NCBI RefSeq assembly: GCF_900403705.1
Contig: NZ_OUNR01000018.1
Span: forward strand, 62,001-126,000
DNA length: 64,000 nt
Direction: 5' to 3'
DNA from: Nitrospira lenta
Lineage (GTDB): Bacteria > Nitrospirota > Nitrospiria > Nitrospirales > Nitrospiraceae
Position numbers and translations under genes: made by a program. This document shows, one piece after another, positions 44,159-54,700 of this stretch; position 1 is the first letter of the stretch; each line of letters begins with the position of its first letter. The notes below the pieces were generated by a model. That model had not been told where the DNA came from, ran no database searches, and saw only the letters and a list, made by a program, of their open reading frames with translations.

Positions 44159-45757
44159 ATGACAACGGTGTTTCTCAGACGATTGCGGGGCTGGCGGTTT
44201 GTGCTCTTCAATGCCATCCTCGGCCTGGCGCACATCGTGGTGTTGTTCAATGCCGGTTCGTATATCGCGCTGCTGCCGCACGTCTCCGGCGACCTCGGCG
44301 GCGTCCTGCCGAGTTTTCTCACCTGGGCGCAAACCGACTTCATGGTCGGGCTGGCGCTGGGCTTTCCTCTGGCGCGCTATCTCTCCGGCCGCATCGGCGA
44401 CTATCGCCTGCTGATCAGCGCATTCCTCGTCTATAGCTGCGCCTCGTACCTCTGCGGCGCCAGCGAAACCCTCTCGCAATTTCTCCCGGCCCGAATCGCG
44501 CAGGGCATCGCCGGCGGCATCACATTGCCGATCGCCCAAGCGATGCTGCTGAACGAGTACCCGAAGCGGTCGAAAGCGCTGGCCCTGAGCGTCTGGGGAT
44601 TGTTCAGCATCACTCCCTTCACCATTGGGATGCCGGTCGGCGGGTACCTCGTCTATCTATTCGGCTGGCGCTCACTGTTCTATTTGGATTTTGTGCTGAC
44701 GATGATCGTGGTCGGAACGCTGGCGGCGCTCCTCCACGGACGGGGGTTCCGCCGGCGATACGGGCGGTTCGACCTCGTGGGATTTTTGCTGCTCCTGCTC
44801 CTGCTTCTGGGTCTCCAGACCTTCCTCAACATGGGCAACGATTTCGATTGGATGGACTCTCCCCTCCTCCAAGCGATCGCGATCGTCCTGGCGGTCGCGC
44901 TTCCCTGTTTTGTGATATGGGAACTCGGCGAGCGGCACCCCACCCTGGACCTCCGGCTGTTTCGACACCGGAACTTTTTCATCGGCGTCACCTGCCTGAC
45001 CGTTGGATTCTTTTCCGTTCAGGGACTGCTCTCGCTCCTGATTGTGCAAATCCAGCTGATCCTGGGCTATTCGTCTGAATTGGCCGGCTTGGCGCTGCTC
45101 CCCCTGGTGCTCTTCGGCGCCCCCGCTATTGCGGTCATGCACATCCTCTGCAAATACGTCGATGCGCGCTGGCTGATCTGTTTCAACAGTCTCGGATTTG
45201 CCGCCACGTTTTACTGGATGGGCCTGTACGACGACCCACACTCCTTTGACCAACTCTTCTGGCCCATGGTCGTCGAAGGCATCTTTCTGGGATCGTTCTT
45301 TACCCCGTTGACCGTGTTGATTCTGCACGGCTTGTCCGGCCCTCTGATTCTCCGCGCGGCCGAGGTCGCCAATCTGTTGCGCGTCACAGCCGGGGCCTTC
45401 GGCATCACATTCCAAAGCATCATCCTCTTTCGACGCGCGCACTTCCATCAACTCAATCTGGCCGACCATTTCGGCGGGCGGCTGTCGATCTCGTACGATC
45501 CGCTGGGACAGTTGATGACCAAACTCATCGAGGCGGGAGTCGCGCCGGCGCAAGTGAATGCCACGCTCGGCACCATGATCAAACAAGAGGCGGCGATCTT
45601 GAGTCTGAACGATGCCTTTCTGGTGGCCAGCGGCCTGTTCCTCGGCATCGCCGCGCTGGTCTGGTTCGCGCATCCGACCCACAGGCCGCTCCCGCTGACT
45701 CCAGCAGAAGAGTTGCGAGAACTCCGTGCGGAAGAATTGATCGAGGAGATGCCATGA
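44159..45757 (+). CDS. MFS drug efflux transporter, DHA2 family (EmrB-like)
   Basis: A 532-residue, 14-helix MFS antiporter. It has FPLARYLSGRIGDYRLLI at the A-motif, the GGITLPIAQAMLL segment and the long KTPF-type second half of DHA2 carriers. With the following outer membrane factor and EmrA-type adaptor it forms a complete tripartite pump. Substrate cannot be read. It starts 21 bp after the FNT gene and overlaps the next gene by 4 bp. Confidence 0.88.
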   Translation: MTTVFLRRLRGWRFVLFNAILGLAHIVVLFNAGSYIALLPHVSGDLGGVLPSFLTWAQTDFMVGLALGFPLARYLSGRIGDYRLLISAFLVYSCASYLCGASETLSQFLPARIAQGIAGGITLPIAQAMLLNEYPKRSKALALSVWGLFSITPFTIGMPVGGYLVYLFGWRSLFYLDFVLTMIVVGTLAALLHGRGFRRRYGRFDLVGFLLLLLLLLGLQTFLNMGNDFDWMDSPLLQAIAIVLAVALPCFVIWELGERHPTLDLRLFRHRNFFIGVTCLTVGFFSVQGLLSLLIVQIQLILGYSSELAGLALLPLVLFGAPAIAVMHILCKYVDARWLICFNSLGFAATFYWMGLYDDPHSFDQLFWPMVVEGIFLGSFFTPLTVLILHGLSGPLILRAAEVANLLRVTAGAFGITFQSIILFRRAHFHQLNLADHFGGRLSISYDPLGQLMTKLIEAGVAPAQVNATLGTMIKQEAAILSLNDAFLVASGLFLGIAALVWFAHPTHRPLPLTPAEELRELRAEELIEEMP

Positions 45758-47268
45758 CCTTCCCTGGCATTGCAACCTCGCGACTACGGACCGGCCTCGG
45801 CATCGCCGGTGCGCTGCTCTTCGGCAGTTGCGCCTGGATTCCGCCGGGGAATCCTCCCGCTGAGTTGCTTGAGCCGCCGGAAATGCGCGAGACCCTGGCT
45901 GAAGTCGAGAGCCGGCTGCAGCAATGGCCGGAAGATCGCTGGTGGACGCAATTCAGCAATCAGGAATTGAACGACCTGATCGACAGCGCCCTCAAAGATA
46001 ACCCCGGCCTCAAGCGCGCGTCCGCGCGGTTGCGAGAAGCGGAAGCCCTGGTGAAAGTGGAAGGCGCGCGGCTGCTGCCGTTTCTGGAGGCCGATGCCTC
46101 GCTGACCCATGAGCGCATTTCGCAACATGGCGTGTTTGCGGTGCTGAATCCGAAAGTGGCGGGAGACAAGATTCTGCTGGGCATCGTCAACCCGCTGAGC
46201 TTTCGGTACGAATTCGATTTCTGGGGGAAGAACCGGGCCACGGTCGAAGCGGCCCTAGGACAGGCAGCTGCGGAAGAAGCGGAAAAGGCCGACGTGCGCC
46301 TGCGGCTGACCGCCGCCATGGCGCGATCCTATTTCAAAGGACAAGCATTACAGCAGCAGCTCGACATCGTGAAAACCTTGGTTGCCATCCGCCGGGATCT
46401 CAAGACACTCGCGGAAACCCGATTCCGTCTCGGCCTGGATAACGAACAGCCGGTAAAAATCGCCGTCGCGGATTATGAAGCGGCCTTCAAGCGGCAAGCG
46501 GGGCTCCGCGATCAACTCGACGTCCAGCGCCATGTGCTGGCGCGGCTGGCCGGCCAAGGCCCGGATTATTCGCTCCACTTGTTCGCGAAACCGGCCGTCG
46601 TGATTCCCGAACAGATTACCGCCCCCGACCATCTATCCATCGGACTGTTGGTCCGCCGTCCTGATCTGGCCGCGGCCCTCTACCGGGCCGATGCCGCCGC
46701 CCGGTTGGTCAAGGTCGCGAAGACCCAATTTTACCCCACGATCGATCTCACCGCGTTCGTCGGATTCAATGCGCTGACGCTGATGAAACACGCCGATAAA
46801 TTGTCCAACCTGTTATTCAGCGGTCAAAGCAACTCCTATGGCTTCGCGCCGGGACTGCGCATGCCCTGGTTCGAGGGCGGCCGGCTGCGTGGTGAACTGG
46901 CCGCGCAACGGGCGGAATATGACTCGGCCGTGGAGCTTTATAATGAAACGCTGCTCGATGCGATGCGCGATGTGGCGGACAGCCTCAGTGCCTGGCAATC
47001 GACGCGCGAGATGATTGAATCGCACAAGCGCCTGATGGCCTCCCTCGGTGAAGACGTGCAGTTGGCGAAAGTGCGGCTCATCACCGGCCTGGACGACGAC
47101 CGCGAGGTCTTGCGGCACCGCCAGCCCGTGCTGGAACAGGAGTATGCCCTGCGCGCGCTGGAAAGCGACCAACTGGTGGCGGCCGTCGACCTCATCGAAG
47201 CGCTGGGCGGGGGCTATAAGAATCAGGACATCGAAAAGAGACCACACCATAACCCGAGTGCACAATGA
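45754..47268 (+). CDS. Outer membrane efflux lipoprotein (NodT/OprM type)
   Basis: A 504-residue outer membrane factor with a lipobox (LLFGSC) and the two-repeat TolC fold: DLIDSALKDNPGLKRASARLREAE, EARFELGLDNEQ-like helix (FRLGLDNEQPVK) and a C-terminal DLIEALGGGY segment. It would link the EmrB-like transporter and EmrA-like adaptor to the outside. It overlaps both neighbours by 4 bp, showing tight coupling. Confidence 0.87.
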   Translation: MTFPGIATSRLRTGLGIAGALLFGSCAWIPPGNPPAELLEPPEMRETLAEVESRLQQWPEDRWWTQFSNQELNDLIDSALKDNPGLKRASARLREAEALVKVEGARLLPFLEADASLTHERISQHGVFAVLNPKVAGDKILLGIVNPLSFRYEFDFWGKNRATVEAALGQAAAEEAEKADVRLRLTAAMARSYFKGQALQQQLDIVKTLVAIRRDLKTLAETRFRLGLDNEQPVKIAVADYEAAFKRQAGLRDQLDVQRHVLARLAGQGPDYSLHLFAKPAVVIPEQITAPDHLSIGLLVRRPDLAAALYRADAAARLVKVAKTQFYPTIDLTAFVGFNALTLMKHADKLSNLLFSGQSNSYGFAPGLRMPWFEGGRLRGELAAQRAEYDSAVELYNETLLDAMRDVADSLSAWQSTREMIESHKRLMASLGEDVQLAKVRLITGLDDDREVLRHRQPVLEQEYALRALESDQLVAAVDLIEALGGGYKNQDIEKRPHHNPSAQ

Positions 47269-48776
47269 CGACCACACCGACTCCACCCACGCCTTCACCG
47301 GCACCGGCACCGACTTCGTTCCGAATCCATCCCAAAGCCATCCGCGCCCGCCGGAACCGCCGGCTGCTAATCGTGGCCGCGCTCGTGCTGATCGCCTCCA
47401 TCGTCTACCTCAACTACTGGTGGACGCACGACCGGTTCTGGGTCCGCACCGACAACGCCTACGTGACCGGGAACCTCGTCCCGGTGGCGGCGCAGGCCTC
47501 CGGGATTGTCACGCAGGTCCTGGCCGAAGAAACGCAATTCGTCAATCGAGGCGACTTGATGATCCGCCTCGACGAACATCAGGCCTACGCGGCATTAGGA
47601 CGCGCGCGCGGGCACCTCGGCGAAGAAGTCCGGCGCATTGCAGCGCTGTTCATGACCAGAAAACAGCTGGCGGAACAATTGACCTCGCGGTCCGCCCGCC
47701 TGAATCTGGCACTCCACGATCTGGCACGCTATCGGACCGCGGCGGCGAGCGGCGCCGTGTCTAAGCAAATTCTCCAAAATACGTCCGACAAAATTCTGTC
47801 GCTGGAAGCGGATGTGCGGGAAACGAAGGCCGAGCTCGATACGCTCGATGCGCGGGTGGGCGGCACCACCGTCATCGCGCACCCAGCCGTCGAGCTGGCG
47901 AAACACCAGCTCATCGAAGCCTATCTGGAATACACCCGCCAACAGATCAAAGCCCCGGTCTCCGGCTATGTGGCGAAGCGGAAAGCCCAGGTGGGCGATC
48001 GCGTGCATCCCGGCTCACCGCTGATGACCATCGTGCCGCTGGATCATTTGTGGGTTGAGGCGAATCTGCGTGAAACCGAGATGCAACACATTCGCCCCGG
48101 GCAGACGGCGTTGGTCAACGTCGGCCTGTATGGATCGCAATATACGTTTCACGGCACCGTCGAAGGCCTCGTGCCCGGCAGCGGGAGCGCCTTCGCCCTG
48201 TTGCCGCCGGACAATGCCACGGGAAACTTCATCCATATCGTTGAACGCGTGCCGGTCCGCATTGCGTTGCAGGAACAGGAAATTCGCGAGCATCCGGTCA
48301 GACCCGGTCTGTCCACCGTCACATCGATCAACATCGGGGAACCTGGTCAATCCGTATGGTCGTCTTCCGCCGCGCCTTCGACGGCGGAATATGCCACCGA
48401 TGTCTATGCCGACGAACTGCCCACGGCGGAGGCCATGGCGAAAGAGGTCATGGCCAGCAATCTGGCTGTCGCACACAACGGCGAATTGGACGAGCTCCAA
48501 CTGGTACGCGAAGGGGGCGAAGTCAGACAGACCGATCTGGAGCAAGGCACCTGGCGAAAATCCGAAAAGGCCGCGACGCCTCTCGATGTACCCGTACGGT
48601 CCGAACGCAGCGATCACACGCCCCGCTCTTACGTTCCGCGGCACAGTCCCGATATGGGGAACACGTCACCTCCACTGACGCCCTCCATCGGTCCAGGTTC
48701 CGGCTCACTGGGACCGGAGGGAGGGCGCAGCCCCTCCCGACTCCGCCTGGGCTCCGATCAGGATCGCGGGAAATAA
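47265..48776 (+). CDS. Membrane fusion protein, EmrA-like, with C-terminal extension
   Basis: A 503-residue adaptor. One N-terminal helix (LLIVAALVLIASIVYLNYWW) is followed by the EmrA pattern: RTDNAYVTGNLVPVAAQ, a long coiled-coil hairpin, QIKAPVSGYVAKRKAQVGD and the EmrA-diagnostic GSGSAFALLPPDNATGNF. EmrA proteins are about 390 residues; this one has some 130 extra residues rich in Ser, Pro, Glu and Arg and probably disordered. The unusual tail is distinct from any folded domain I recognise. Confidence 0.85.
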   Translation: MTTTPTPPTPSPAPAPTSFRIHPKAIRARRNRRLLIVAALVLIASIVYLNYWWTHDRFWVRTDNAYVTGNLVPVAAQASGIVTQVLAEETQFVNRGDLMIRLDEHQAYAALGRARGHLGEEVRRIAALFMTRKQLAEQLTSRSARLNLALHDLARYRTAAASGAVSKQILQNTSDKILSLEADVRETKAELDTLDARVGGTTVIAHPAVELAKHQLIEAYLEYTRQQIKAPVSGYVAKRKAQVGDRVHPGSPLMTIVPLDHLWVEANLRETEMQHIRPGQTALVNVGLYGSQYTFHGTVEGLVPGSGSAFALLPPDNATGNFIHIVERVPVRIALQEQEIREHPVRPGLSTVTSINIGEPGQSVWSSSAAPSTAEYATDVYADELPTAEAMAKEVMASNLAVAHNGELDELQLVREGGEVRQTDLEQGTWRKSEKAATPLDVPVRSERSDHTPRSYVPRHSPDMGNTSPPLTPSIGPGSGSLGPEGGRSPSRLRLGSDQDRGK

Positions 48777-48918
48777 TCTTTCGATTGCAGAAGGCACTCA
48801 CGCGCAACGGGATTCAAGTTCCCATTTCACGATCCCTGCCTCACGATCAGATCCACCCAGACTTGCGCCATCCAGCCTGCGCTGAGACCTGAACGGCGTA
48901 GCGATTACCGGCATCCGG

Positions 48919-50535
48919 TCAAGGAACCGGCGGCTTGGTCAGATCATTGTATATCCGGTTATTGCCTACATGGACATCGATACCGCCCGCAGGCGCCGGC
49001 TTGTCGAGATTCGTATATTGGAAAGTCTCGAACGGCTGGATTTGCTCGTCAGTCGGCAACTGATTCCGGTTCCAGCCTCCGCCGAGCGCACGGATCAGCG
49101 CCACCGACGCTCTCAGAAGTTCGACCTTGATCTGTACCGATTCGATCCGCGCCGTGAGTGTAACCTCCTGCGCATAAATCAGTTCCAGGCTGGAGGCCAG
49201 CCCGCCCTGATACAGCTCCATGGTCAGACTTTGCGTCTTCATCGTCGCTCCGACCGCCGCCTCTTGCCGGTTGACGGCAAGGTTCAGCTGATTGGTCAGA
49301 CTCAAATTATTTTCGACTTCGCGGAAGGCGTTGAGCACGATCGCCCGGTATCGATCTTCTGTTTCGCGGTAGGCCGACCAGGCCTGCTGCAATTGAGCGC
49401 GTCGGTAGCCTCCCTGAAACATCGGCACCGATACCGTCGCGCCATAGGACCATAAACTGTTGGCGAGCTGGACAAGATTGAAACCGCCGTCCTCAAAGCC
49501 GCCTCCGATCCGGAAATTCACGTTCGGATAAAAAGCGGAACGGGCAATGCCGATGGCCCGGTTCGCTTGCGCCATCTGGCGCTCCATTGCAGCGACATCC
49601 GGCCGGCGCTCCAGCAAGGTCGACGGCATAGTCTGCGGAATCGTGATCCGCGTCACACGAAGCTGATCGACCGGTTTGATCGTGAACCCGGCCGGCGCCA
49701 TGTTGACGAGGGTGGCAATCGACTGTTCCGTCACTTGGCGTTGTCCTTGAACCTGGGCCAGTTTCGTCTCAGTGCTGTATAGGAGCGATTCGACGCGAGC
49801 CACGTCGAGAGCCGAGGCAATCGCCCCGGCAAACTGCGCCTTCACGATGGCGAGGGACCGTCGATAGAGATCGATCGATTGGGTATAGGTCGCGATCTCG
49901 GCGTCGTAGCCGCGTAGCGAAAAATAGTTGGCCGCGATCTCCGCCTGCAGACTGAGACGCGCGAGGCCATAGTCGGCGGCCCGCTGTTCCGCGCGATACG
50001 TTTCCACGCGCGTCGCATTGCGGATCGCCGACCAAAAATCTGGCTCCCAAGAGGCCAGCCCTCCAAGGTTCACGGAGGGGTCCTGGAGCGGACTATCGGG
50101 AGCGCGAAACAGGGTATTCTCTGACTGCCTGTTATTCGAGGCACCGAACCCCAGTCCGATCTGCGGCATTCGGCGCGACCGGACTTTCATCATTTCATCG
50201 CGCGCCTGGATAAACCGTTCCGCCGTGGCCTGGAGATCCGCATTCGCCGCCATCGCCTGCTCTTCGAGCTGGTTCAGGAGCGGATCCTCGTAGAGGGTCC
50301 ACCAATCCGGACGCATCGCGCCATCCGACGGATTCGCCTCGACGAAGGGACTGGCCCCATGCCACGAGGCAGGGACGACAAATTCAGCCGGTTGATAGGG
50401 CGGGGCCAGATCGACATGCGGCACATCGCTACAGGCCGATGCCGTGAGCGCCAGCACGGCCATCGCACTGCGCCGGACCCCGGCGAGGAGAAAGCCTGGC
50501 GCGTGGGATCCTGTGCGGACACGCTCGCTCAGCAT
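48919..50535 (-). CDS. RND-type outer membrane efflux lipoprotein (NodT family)
   Basis: A 538-residue outer membrane factor with a lipoprotein signal (ALTASAC, lipobox cysteine at about 35) and NodT-type features: WWTLYEDPLLNQLEEQAMAAN, AEIAANYFSLRGYDAEIA, RRPDVAAMERQMAQAN and VALIRALGGGWN near the end. It is the last gene of the RND operon, 13 bp after the adaptor stop, and converges with the EmrA-like gene on the other strand. Confidence 0.9.
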   Translation of the reverse strand: MLSERVRTGSHAPGFLLAGVRRSAMAVLALTASACSDVPHVDLAPPYQPAEFVVPASWHGASPFVEANPSDGAMRPDWWTLYEDPLLNQLEEQAMAANADLQATAERFIQARDEMMKVRSRRMPQIGLGFGASNNRQSENTLFRAPDSPLQDPSVNLGGLASWEPDFWSAIRNATRVETYRAEQRAADYGLARLSLQAEIAANYFSLRGYDAEIATYTQSIDLYRRSLAIVKAQFAGAIASALDVARVESLLYSTETKLAQVQGQRQVTEQSIATLVNMAPAGFTIKPVDQLRVTRITIPQTMPSTLLERRPDVAAMERQMAQANRAIGIARSAFYPNVNFRIGGGFEDGGFNLVQLANSLWSYGATVSVPMFQGGYRRAQLQQAWSAYRETEDRYRAIVLNAFREVENNLSLTNQLNLAVNRQEAAVGATMKTQSLTMELYQGGLASSLELIYAQEVTLTARIESVQIKVELLRASVALIRALGGGWNRNQLPTDEQIQPFETFQYTNLDKPAPAGGIDVHVGNNRIYNDLTKPPVP

Positions 50536-50548
50536 GTGATCGAGGCCG

Positions 50549-51748
50549 TCATTGTGCGTGGCCTTCCTTTGAGGCCGGCGTATCTGGCGTCACGAGATCA
50601 TACCCGGGCGCCGGCGTCACGATGCGCACGATATCGCCTTCCAACAACGCGGCGCTGGGGTTATTGATAATGCGTTCGCTCTCAGAGACTCCGTCGATCA
50701 GCTCGATAGCACTGTCGAGAATGCGCCCGACGGTAATCGGGATAAAATGCACGCGGCCGTCCACCGCCACCACCGCCACTTGCGCCCCGTGCTCTTGGAA
50801 GACCATGGCGGTCGAGGGAATGGTGAACAGGCGTTTTTCTACGGGCGCCGTGAGATGGACAGTGGCGTAGGAGCCCGGCCACAGCGCTCGGTCCTCGTTC
50901 TCGATCGTGAATTCCGTGACGGCGGTGCGCGTGCTCACATCGAATCCTCGGGCAACGGTCAGGAACTTGGCGGTGAAATGGCGATTCGGCAATTGCGGCA
51001 CCGTCACGTCGGCCGTCAGACCCGGTTGGAGAAAGGGCCCGAACATTTCCGGCACATTGACGAACAGACGCATCATGCTGACGTCGGCCACGGTAAACAG
51101 GTTGCTGATGGTCCCGGAGGTGCTGATCGTACCGTCTTTATTGACGTAGTCGCCGACATTGATATTGCGGACAGTGACCACGCCGTCGTAGGGCGCGACG
51201 ATGGTCTTGAACTGAATCATCGCTTCGAAGTTCTTGACGTTTTGTTCCGCCGCCTTGACCTTGGCCGCCTGGGCTTTCGCCTCGGCCACTTGCACCGAGA
51301 TGGCCTGCTCAGAGAGGGCATGATTGGTGCGCATGGCCAGGTAGCGTTTGGCCGTCAGCTCGGCCAGCGCATTCTTGGCCCGTTCCGACTCCAAGTCCGC
51401 CTTGGCTTGCGCATATTGCGCGTCGAGAGACGGCGCGTTGATTTCGGCGAGCACATCGCCTTTCTTGGCCTGCGCGCCGTAGTCCTTGTACCACATCTTC
51501 ACGTAGCCCGAGACCTGCGCATAGATCGGCGCCTCATACCACGCTTGGATATTGCCGGGGAGCGTAATCGTCTCGTTCGACGGCAACGGCGTGGCATGGA
51601 TGACGGCCACGGTCGGAACGGCGCGCTCGAGCGTGGCCTCACGCAGCGCCACCGCGTCGAGCCGGCTTTCATATACTCGATATCCGACATAGCTCAGACA
51701 TAAAACAAGTGCCGCGATCGCAAGGCCTTTCCCGCGCAGGACATTCAT
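50549..51748 (-). CDS. RND efflux periplasmic adaptor (HlyD family)
   Basis: A 399-residue adaptor from ATG 51748; the frame is open upstream but this ATG follows the RND stop by one base with GGAG within the end of the RND gene, and gives an N-terminal helix (GLAIAALVLCLSYVGYRVYES). The barrel-sandwich motif ADIYAQVSGYVK-like (APIYAQVSGYVKMWYKDYG), a coiled-coil hairpin and IVAPYDGVVTVRNINVGDYV are typical of AcrA/MexA-type adaptors. It connects the RND pump with the outer membrane factor encoded next. Confidence 0.9.
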   Translation of the reverse strand: MNVLRGKGLAIAALVLCLSYVGYRVYESRLDAVALREATLERAVPTVAVIHATPLPSNETITLPGNIQAWYEAPIYAQVSGYVKMWYKDYGAQAKKGDVLAEINAPSLDAQYAQAKADLESERAKNALAELTAKRYLAMRTNHALSEQAISVQVAEAKAQAAKVKAAEQNVKNFEAMIQFKTIVAPYDGVVTVRNINVGDYVNKDGTISTSGTISNLFTVADVSMMRLFVNVPEMFGPFLQPGLTADVTVPQLPNRHFTAKFLTVARGFDVSTRTAVTEFTIENEDRALWPGSYATVHLTAPVEKRLFTIPSTAMVFQEHGAQVAVVAVDGRVHFIPITVGRILDSAIELIDGVSESERIINNPSAALLEGDIVRIVTPAPGYDLVTPDTPASKEGHAQ

Positions 51749-51749
51749 C

Positions 51750-54700
51750 TTAGACAAGCTCCTGCCGCCGGACGGAACGCCGGTTATACACAATGGCATA
51801 CAGGCAGGGAACGAACACCAGCGTGAATACGGTGGCCACGATCAAGCCGCCCATAACGGCGCGACCGAGCGGCGCATTCTGCGAGCTTCCCATCGACATC
51901 GGCAACATCCCGATGATCATGGCGGCCGCGGTCATAAGGACGGGACGGATGCGGGCCTTTCCGGCTTCGATCGCAGCCCGCAATGCGTCGCCATGCTCGG
52001 CGAGCCGTTCGCGGGCATAGGAAACGACGAGGATGGAATTGGCCGTGGCCGTGCCCATGGTCATAATCGCGCCGGTCAATGCCGGGGTGGAGAGATTGGT
52101 GTGGGTCAGGAACAAACTCCAGGCAATGCCCGCCAAGGCACCGGGTAGGGCCGCAACGATGATGAAGGGGTCGAGCCACGACTGAAAGTTGACGACGATC
52201 AGAAGGTAGACCAGCACGATGGCCACGGCGAGACCGATGGCCAGTTCAGCGTAGGCCTCGCGCATCAATTCGGCCTGGCCATGGATTTCAATCGCCGCGC
52301 TTCTGGGCAGCTCGGGTTCCATGCTACGGGCGACCGCTTCGACATCCGCCAGCACACTGCCCAGGTCACGCTCGTCGGTGGAGACATAGATGTCGATCAG
52401 CGGCATGATATCTTTGTGCGTAATCACACCGGGCGTGCCGACCGCCGACAGCGTAGTCACATTGCCAAGCAATTTCAGATCCTTGTCCGACGCGGACCGA
52501 TCGTCCCGATCGACGGGAACCGTCATCAGATCCTTGAGGCTGGTGAGCTGCTGCTGAGGCGTATACACATTGATTCGGTAGGACATGCCGGTCTTTCGGT
52601 CAAGCCAGTACTGTTGATCGACCTGTTGGCTGCCGGCCGTCGTCAACAGCAGGTTGCCGGCAATGTCCTTCTGAGTCAGGTTCATGCCAAGCCCGAACAT
52701 GCGGTTGGTTTCGGCCAGGAGTGTCGGCGTGCGCATGGTCTGCTGAATCACAACATCGGTAGTCCCGGGGATCTGGCGCAACCGGCCGGCGAGATTGCGC
52801 GCGAAGTCGTAGTTGGCATACCGGTCGGGGCCGTTGATTTGCACATCAATAGGTGAGGGCGAGCCGAAGTTGAGAATCTTCGCGGTCAGGTCCGCCGGCT
52901 GGAACGTGAATTCGGTGCCGGGATATCGCTCGCGCAAGCCCTGGCGGAGAATACGCCGATAGTCCCACACCGGCGACTTTTCATTCTTGAGCGAGATGGT
53001 CATATCGCAATCCTGCGGGCCGATCGTCGGAGTGGGAATGAACGCCAGGTTATGCGCGCCGACCGGCAGACCGCAGTTGCTCACAATGCCTTCGACCTGG
53101 CCGGGGAGCAACCGCTCAATGTCTTTCGAAACCAGCGAGGCGATGCGGCCCGTGGCCTCGATCCGCATGCCGAGAGGCGCCCGCATGTGCATCTGCAACG
53201 TCCCGGACTTGATCTCGGGAAAGAAATCCCGCCCATTGAAGTACAAGAGACTGAGCGAGCTGACAGCGAGAATCAGAGCGATGCTGACGACCCCCTTGCG
53301 ATGGGCGACGGCCAGTTCGAGCCGCTCGTTGTACCAGTCGCGGAAGCGATCGAAGCCGCGTTCGAAGCCCTGCTGAAATCTGGCGAAGAAGCCCGGCGGT
53401 GCCGTTCTACCACTCCCCTCCCCATCCATCCCCGCGTGCGGCGCCTGATGGCCGGCCAGCATATAGTTCGCCATGGTCGGCACCAGCGTCCGCGACAGGA
53501 TGAAGGACGCCAGCATTGCGAAGATGATCGCCTCTGCCATCGGCATGAACAGCCACCCGGAGACCCCGCTCAACTTAAAGAGCGGCAACCACACGATCGC
53601 GATCGCCAATGTGGCTACAAACGTCGGCAGCAGAATCTGCCTGGAGGCATCCATAATGGCATCCTCCAGCGGCTTGTTCATGGCGAGATGGGTGTCGATA
53701 TTCTCAATCATCACCGTGGCATCGTCGACGAGCACGCCCACCGCCAGCGCCAATCCGCCCAACGTCATGACATTGATGGACTGTCCAATCCAGTGCAGGC
53801 AGATGATGGACGTCAAAATGGAGAGCGGAATGGTGGTCGCCACGATGACCGTCGACTGCCAGGAGCCGAGCAGCAGGAGGACGATGAGGCCGACCAGGAC
53901 GGCCGCAATCACCATTTCAGAGACCACATCCACAATCGATTCTCGTACGAAGATCGACGCGTCGTTCAGCAACTTGATATTCACGCCGGCCGGCACAACC
54001 TTCTCGATGCGCGGGATCATGTCTCTGATCCCGTCAACGACATCCAATGTCGAGGCCTCGCTGCTCTTCATCACAATGATGATGACGGACTGCTGACCAT
54101 CCACTAGCACGGAATTTGTTTGCACCCGGCCGGCGAGCCGCACATCAGCGACGTCCCGCAGATGGATGAAAGCGTTCCCTTCCCGCTTGATCGGGATGTT
54201 GTTGAAATCATCGACCTTCAGAGGCGACGCGTTCGTCAGCACAATCCAGTCGGTCGCTTTGACCTTGATGTCGCCCCCGGGCAGCACCAGATTCTGACTC
54301 CCGAGGGCCAGGTGGACGTCTGACGGAGTCAGGTGACGGGCGAGCAATTTCTGCTGGTCGAGCGACACCATAATCTGCATATCCTGCCCGCCGTAGGGAT
54401 GCGGCAGAATGGCCCCGTCGATGGTGACCAAGAGGGGGCGGATTCGCATGATGCAGAGATTGTAGAGCTCCGCCATCGTGAGCGTATCGGAGGTGACTTG
54501 TAACATGGCCACCGGGACCGATGAGGGGGCCAAGCGCATGACCATGGGCGGGGAAATATCCGGCGGCAGCGCTTTGACCACCGTTTGCGAGATCGCCGCG
54601 ATATCGGCCTCGGTCCCGCCGCGGTCGATACCGTCCTGGAGATACACGTTGATGATACTGCTGCCATAATAGGAATGACTGACGATGCGTTTAATCCCCT

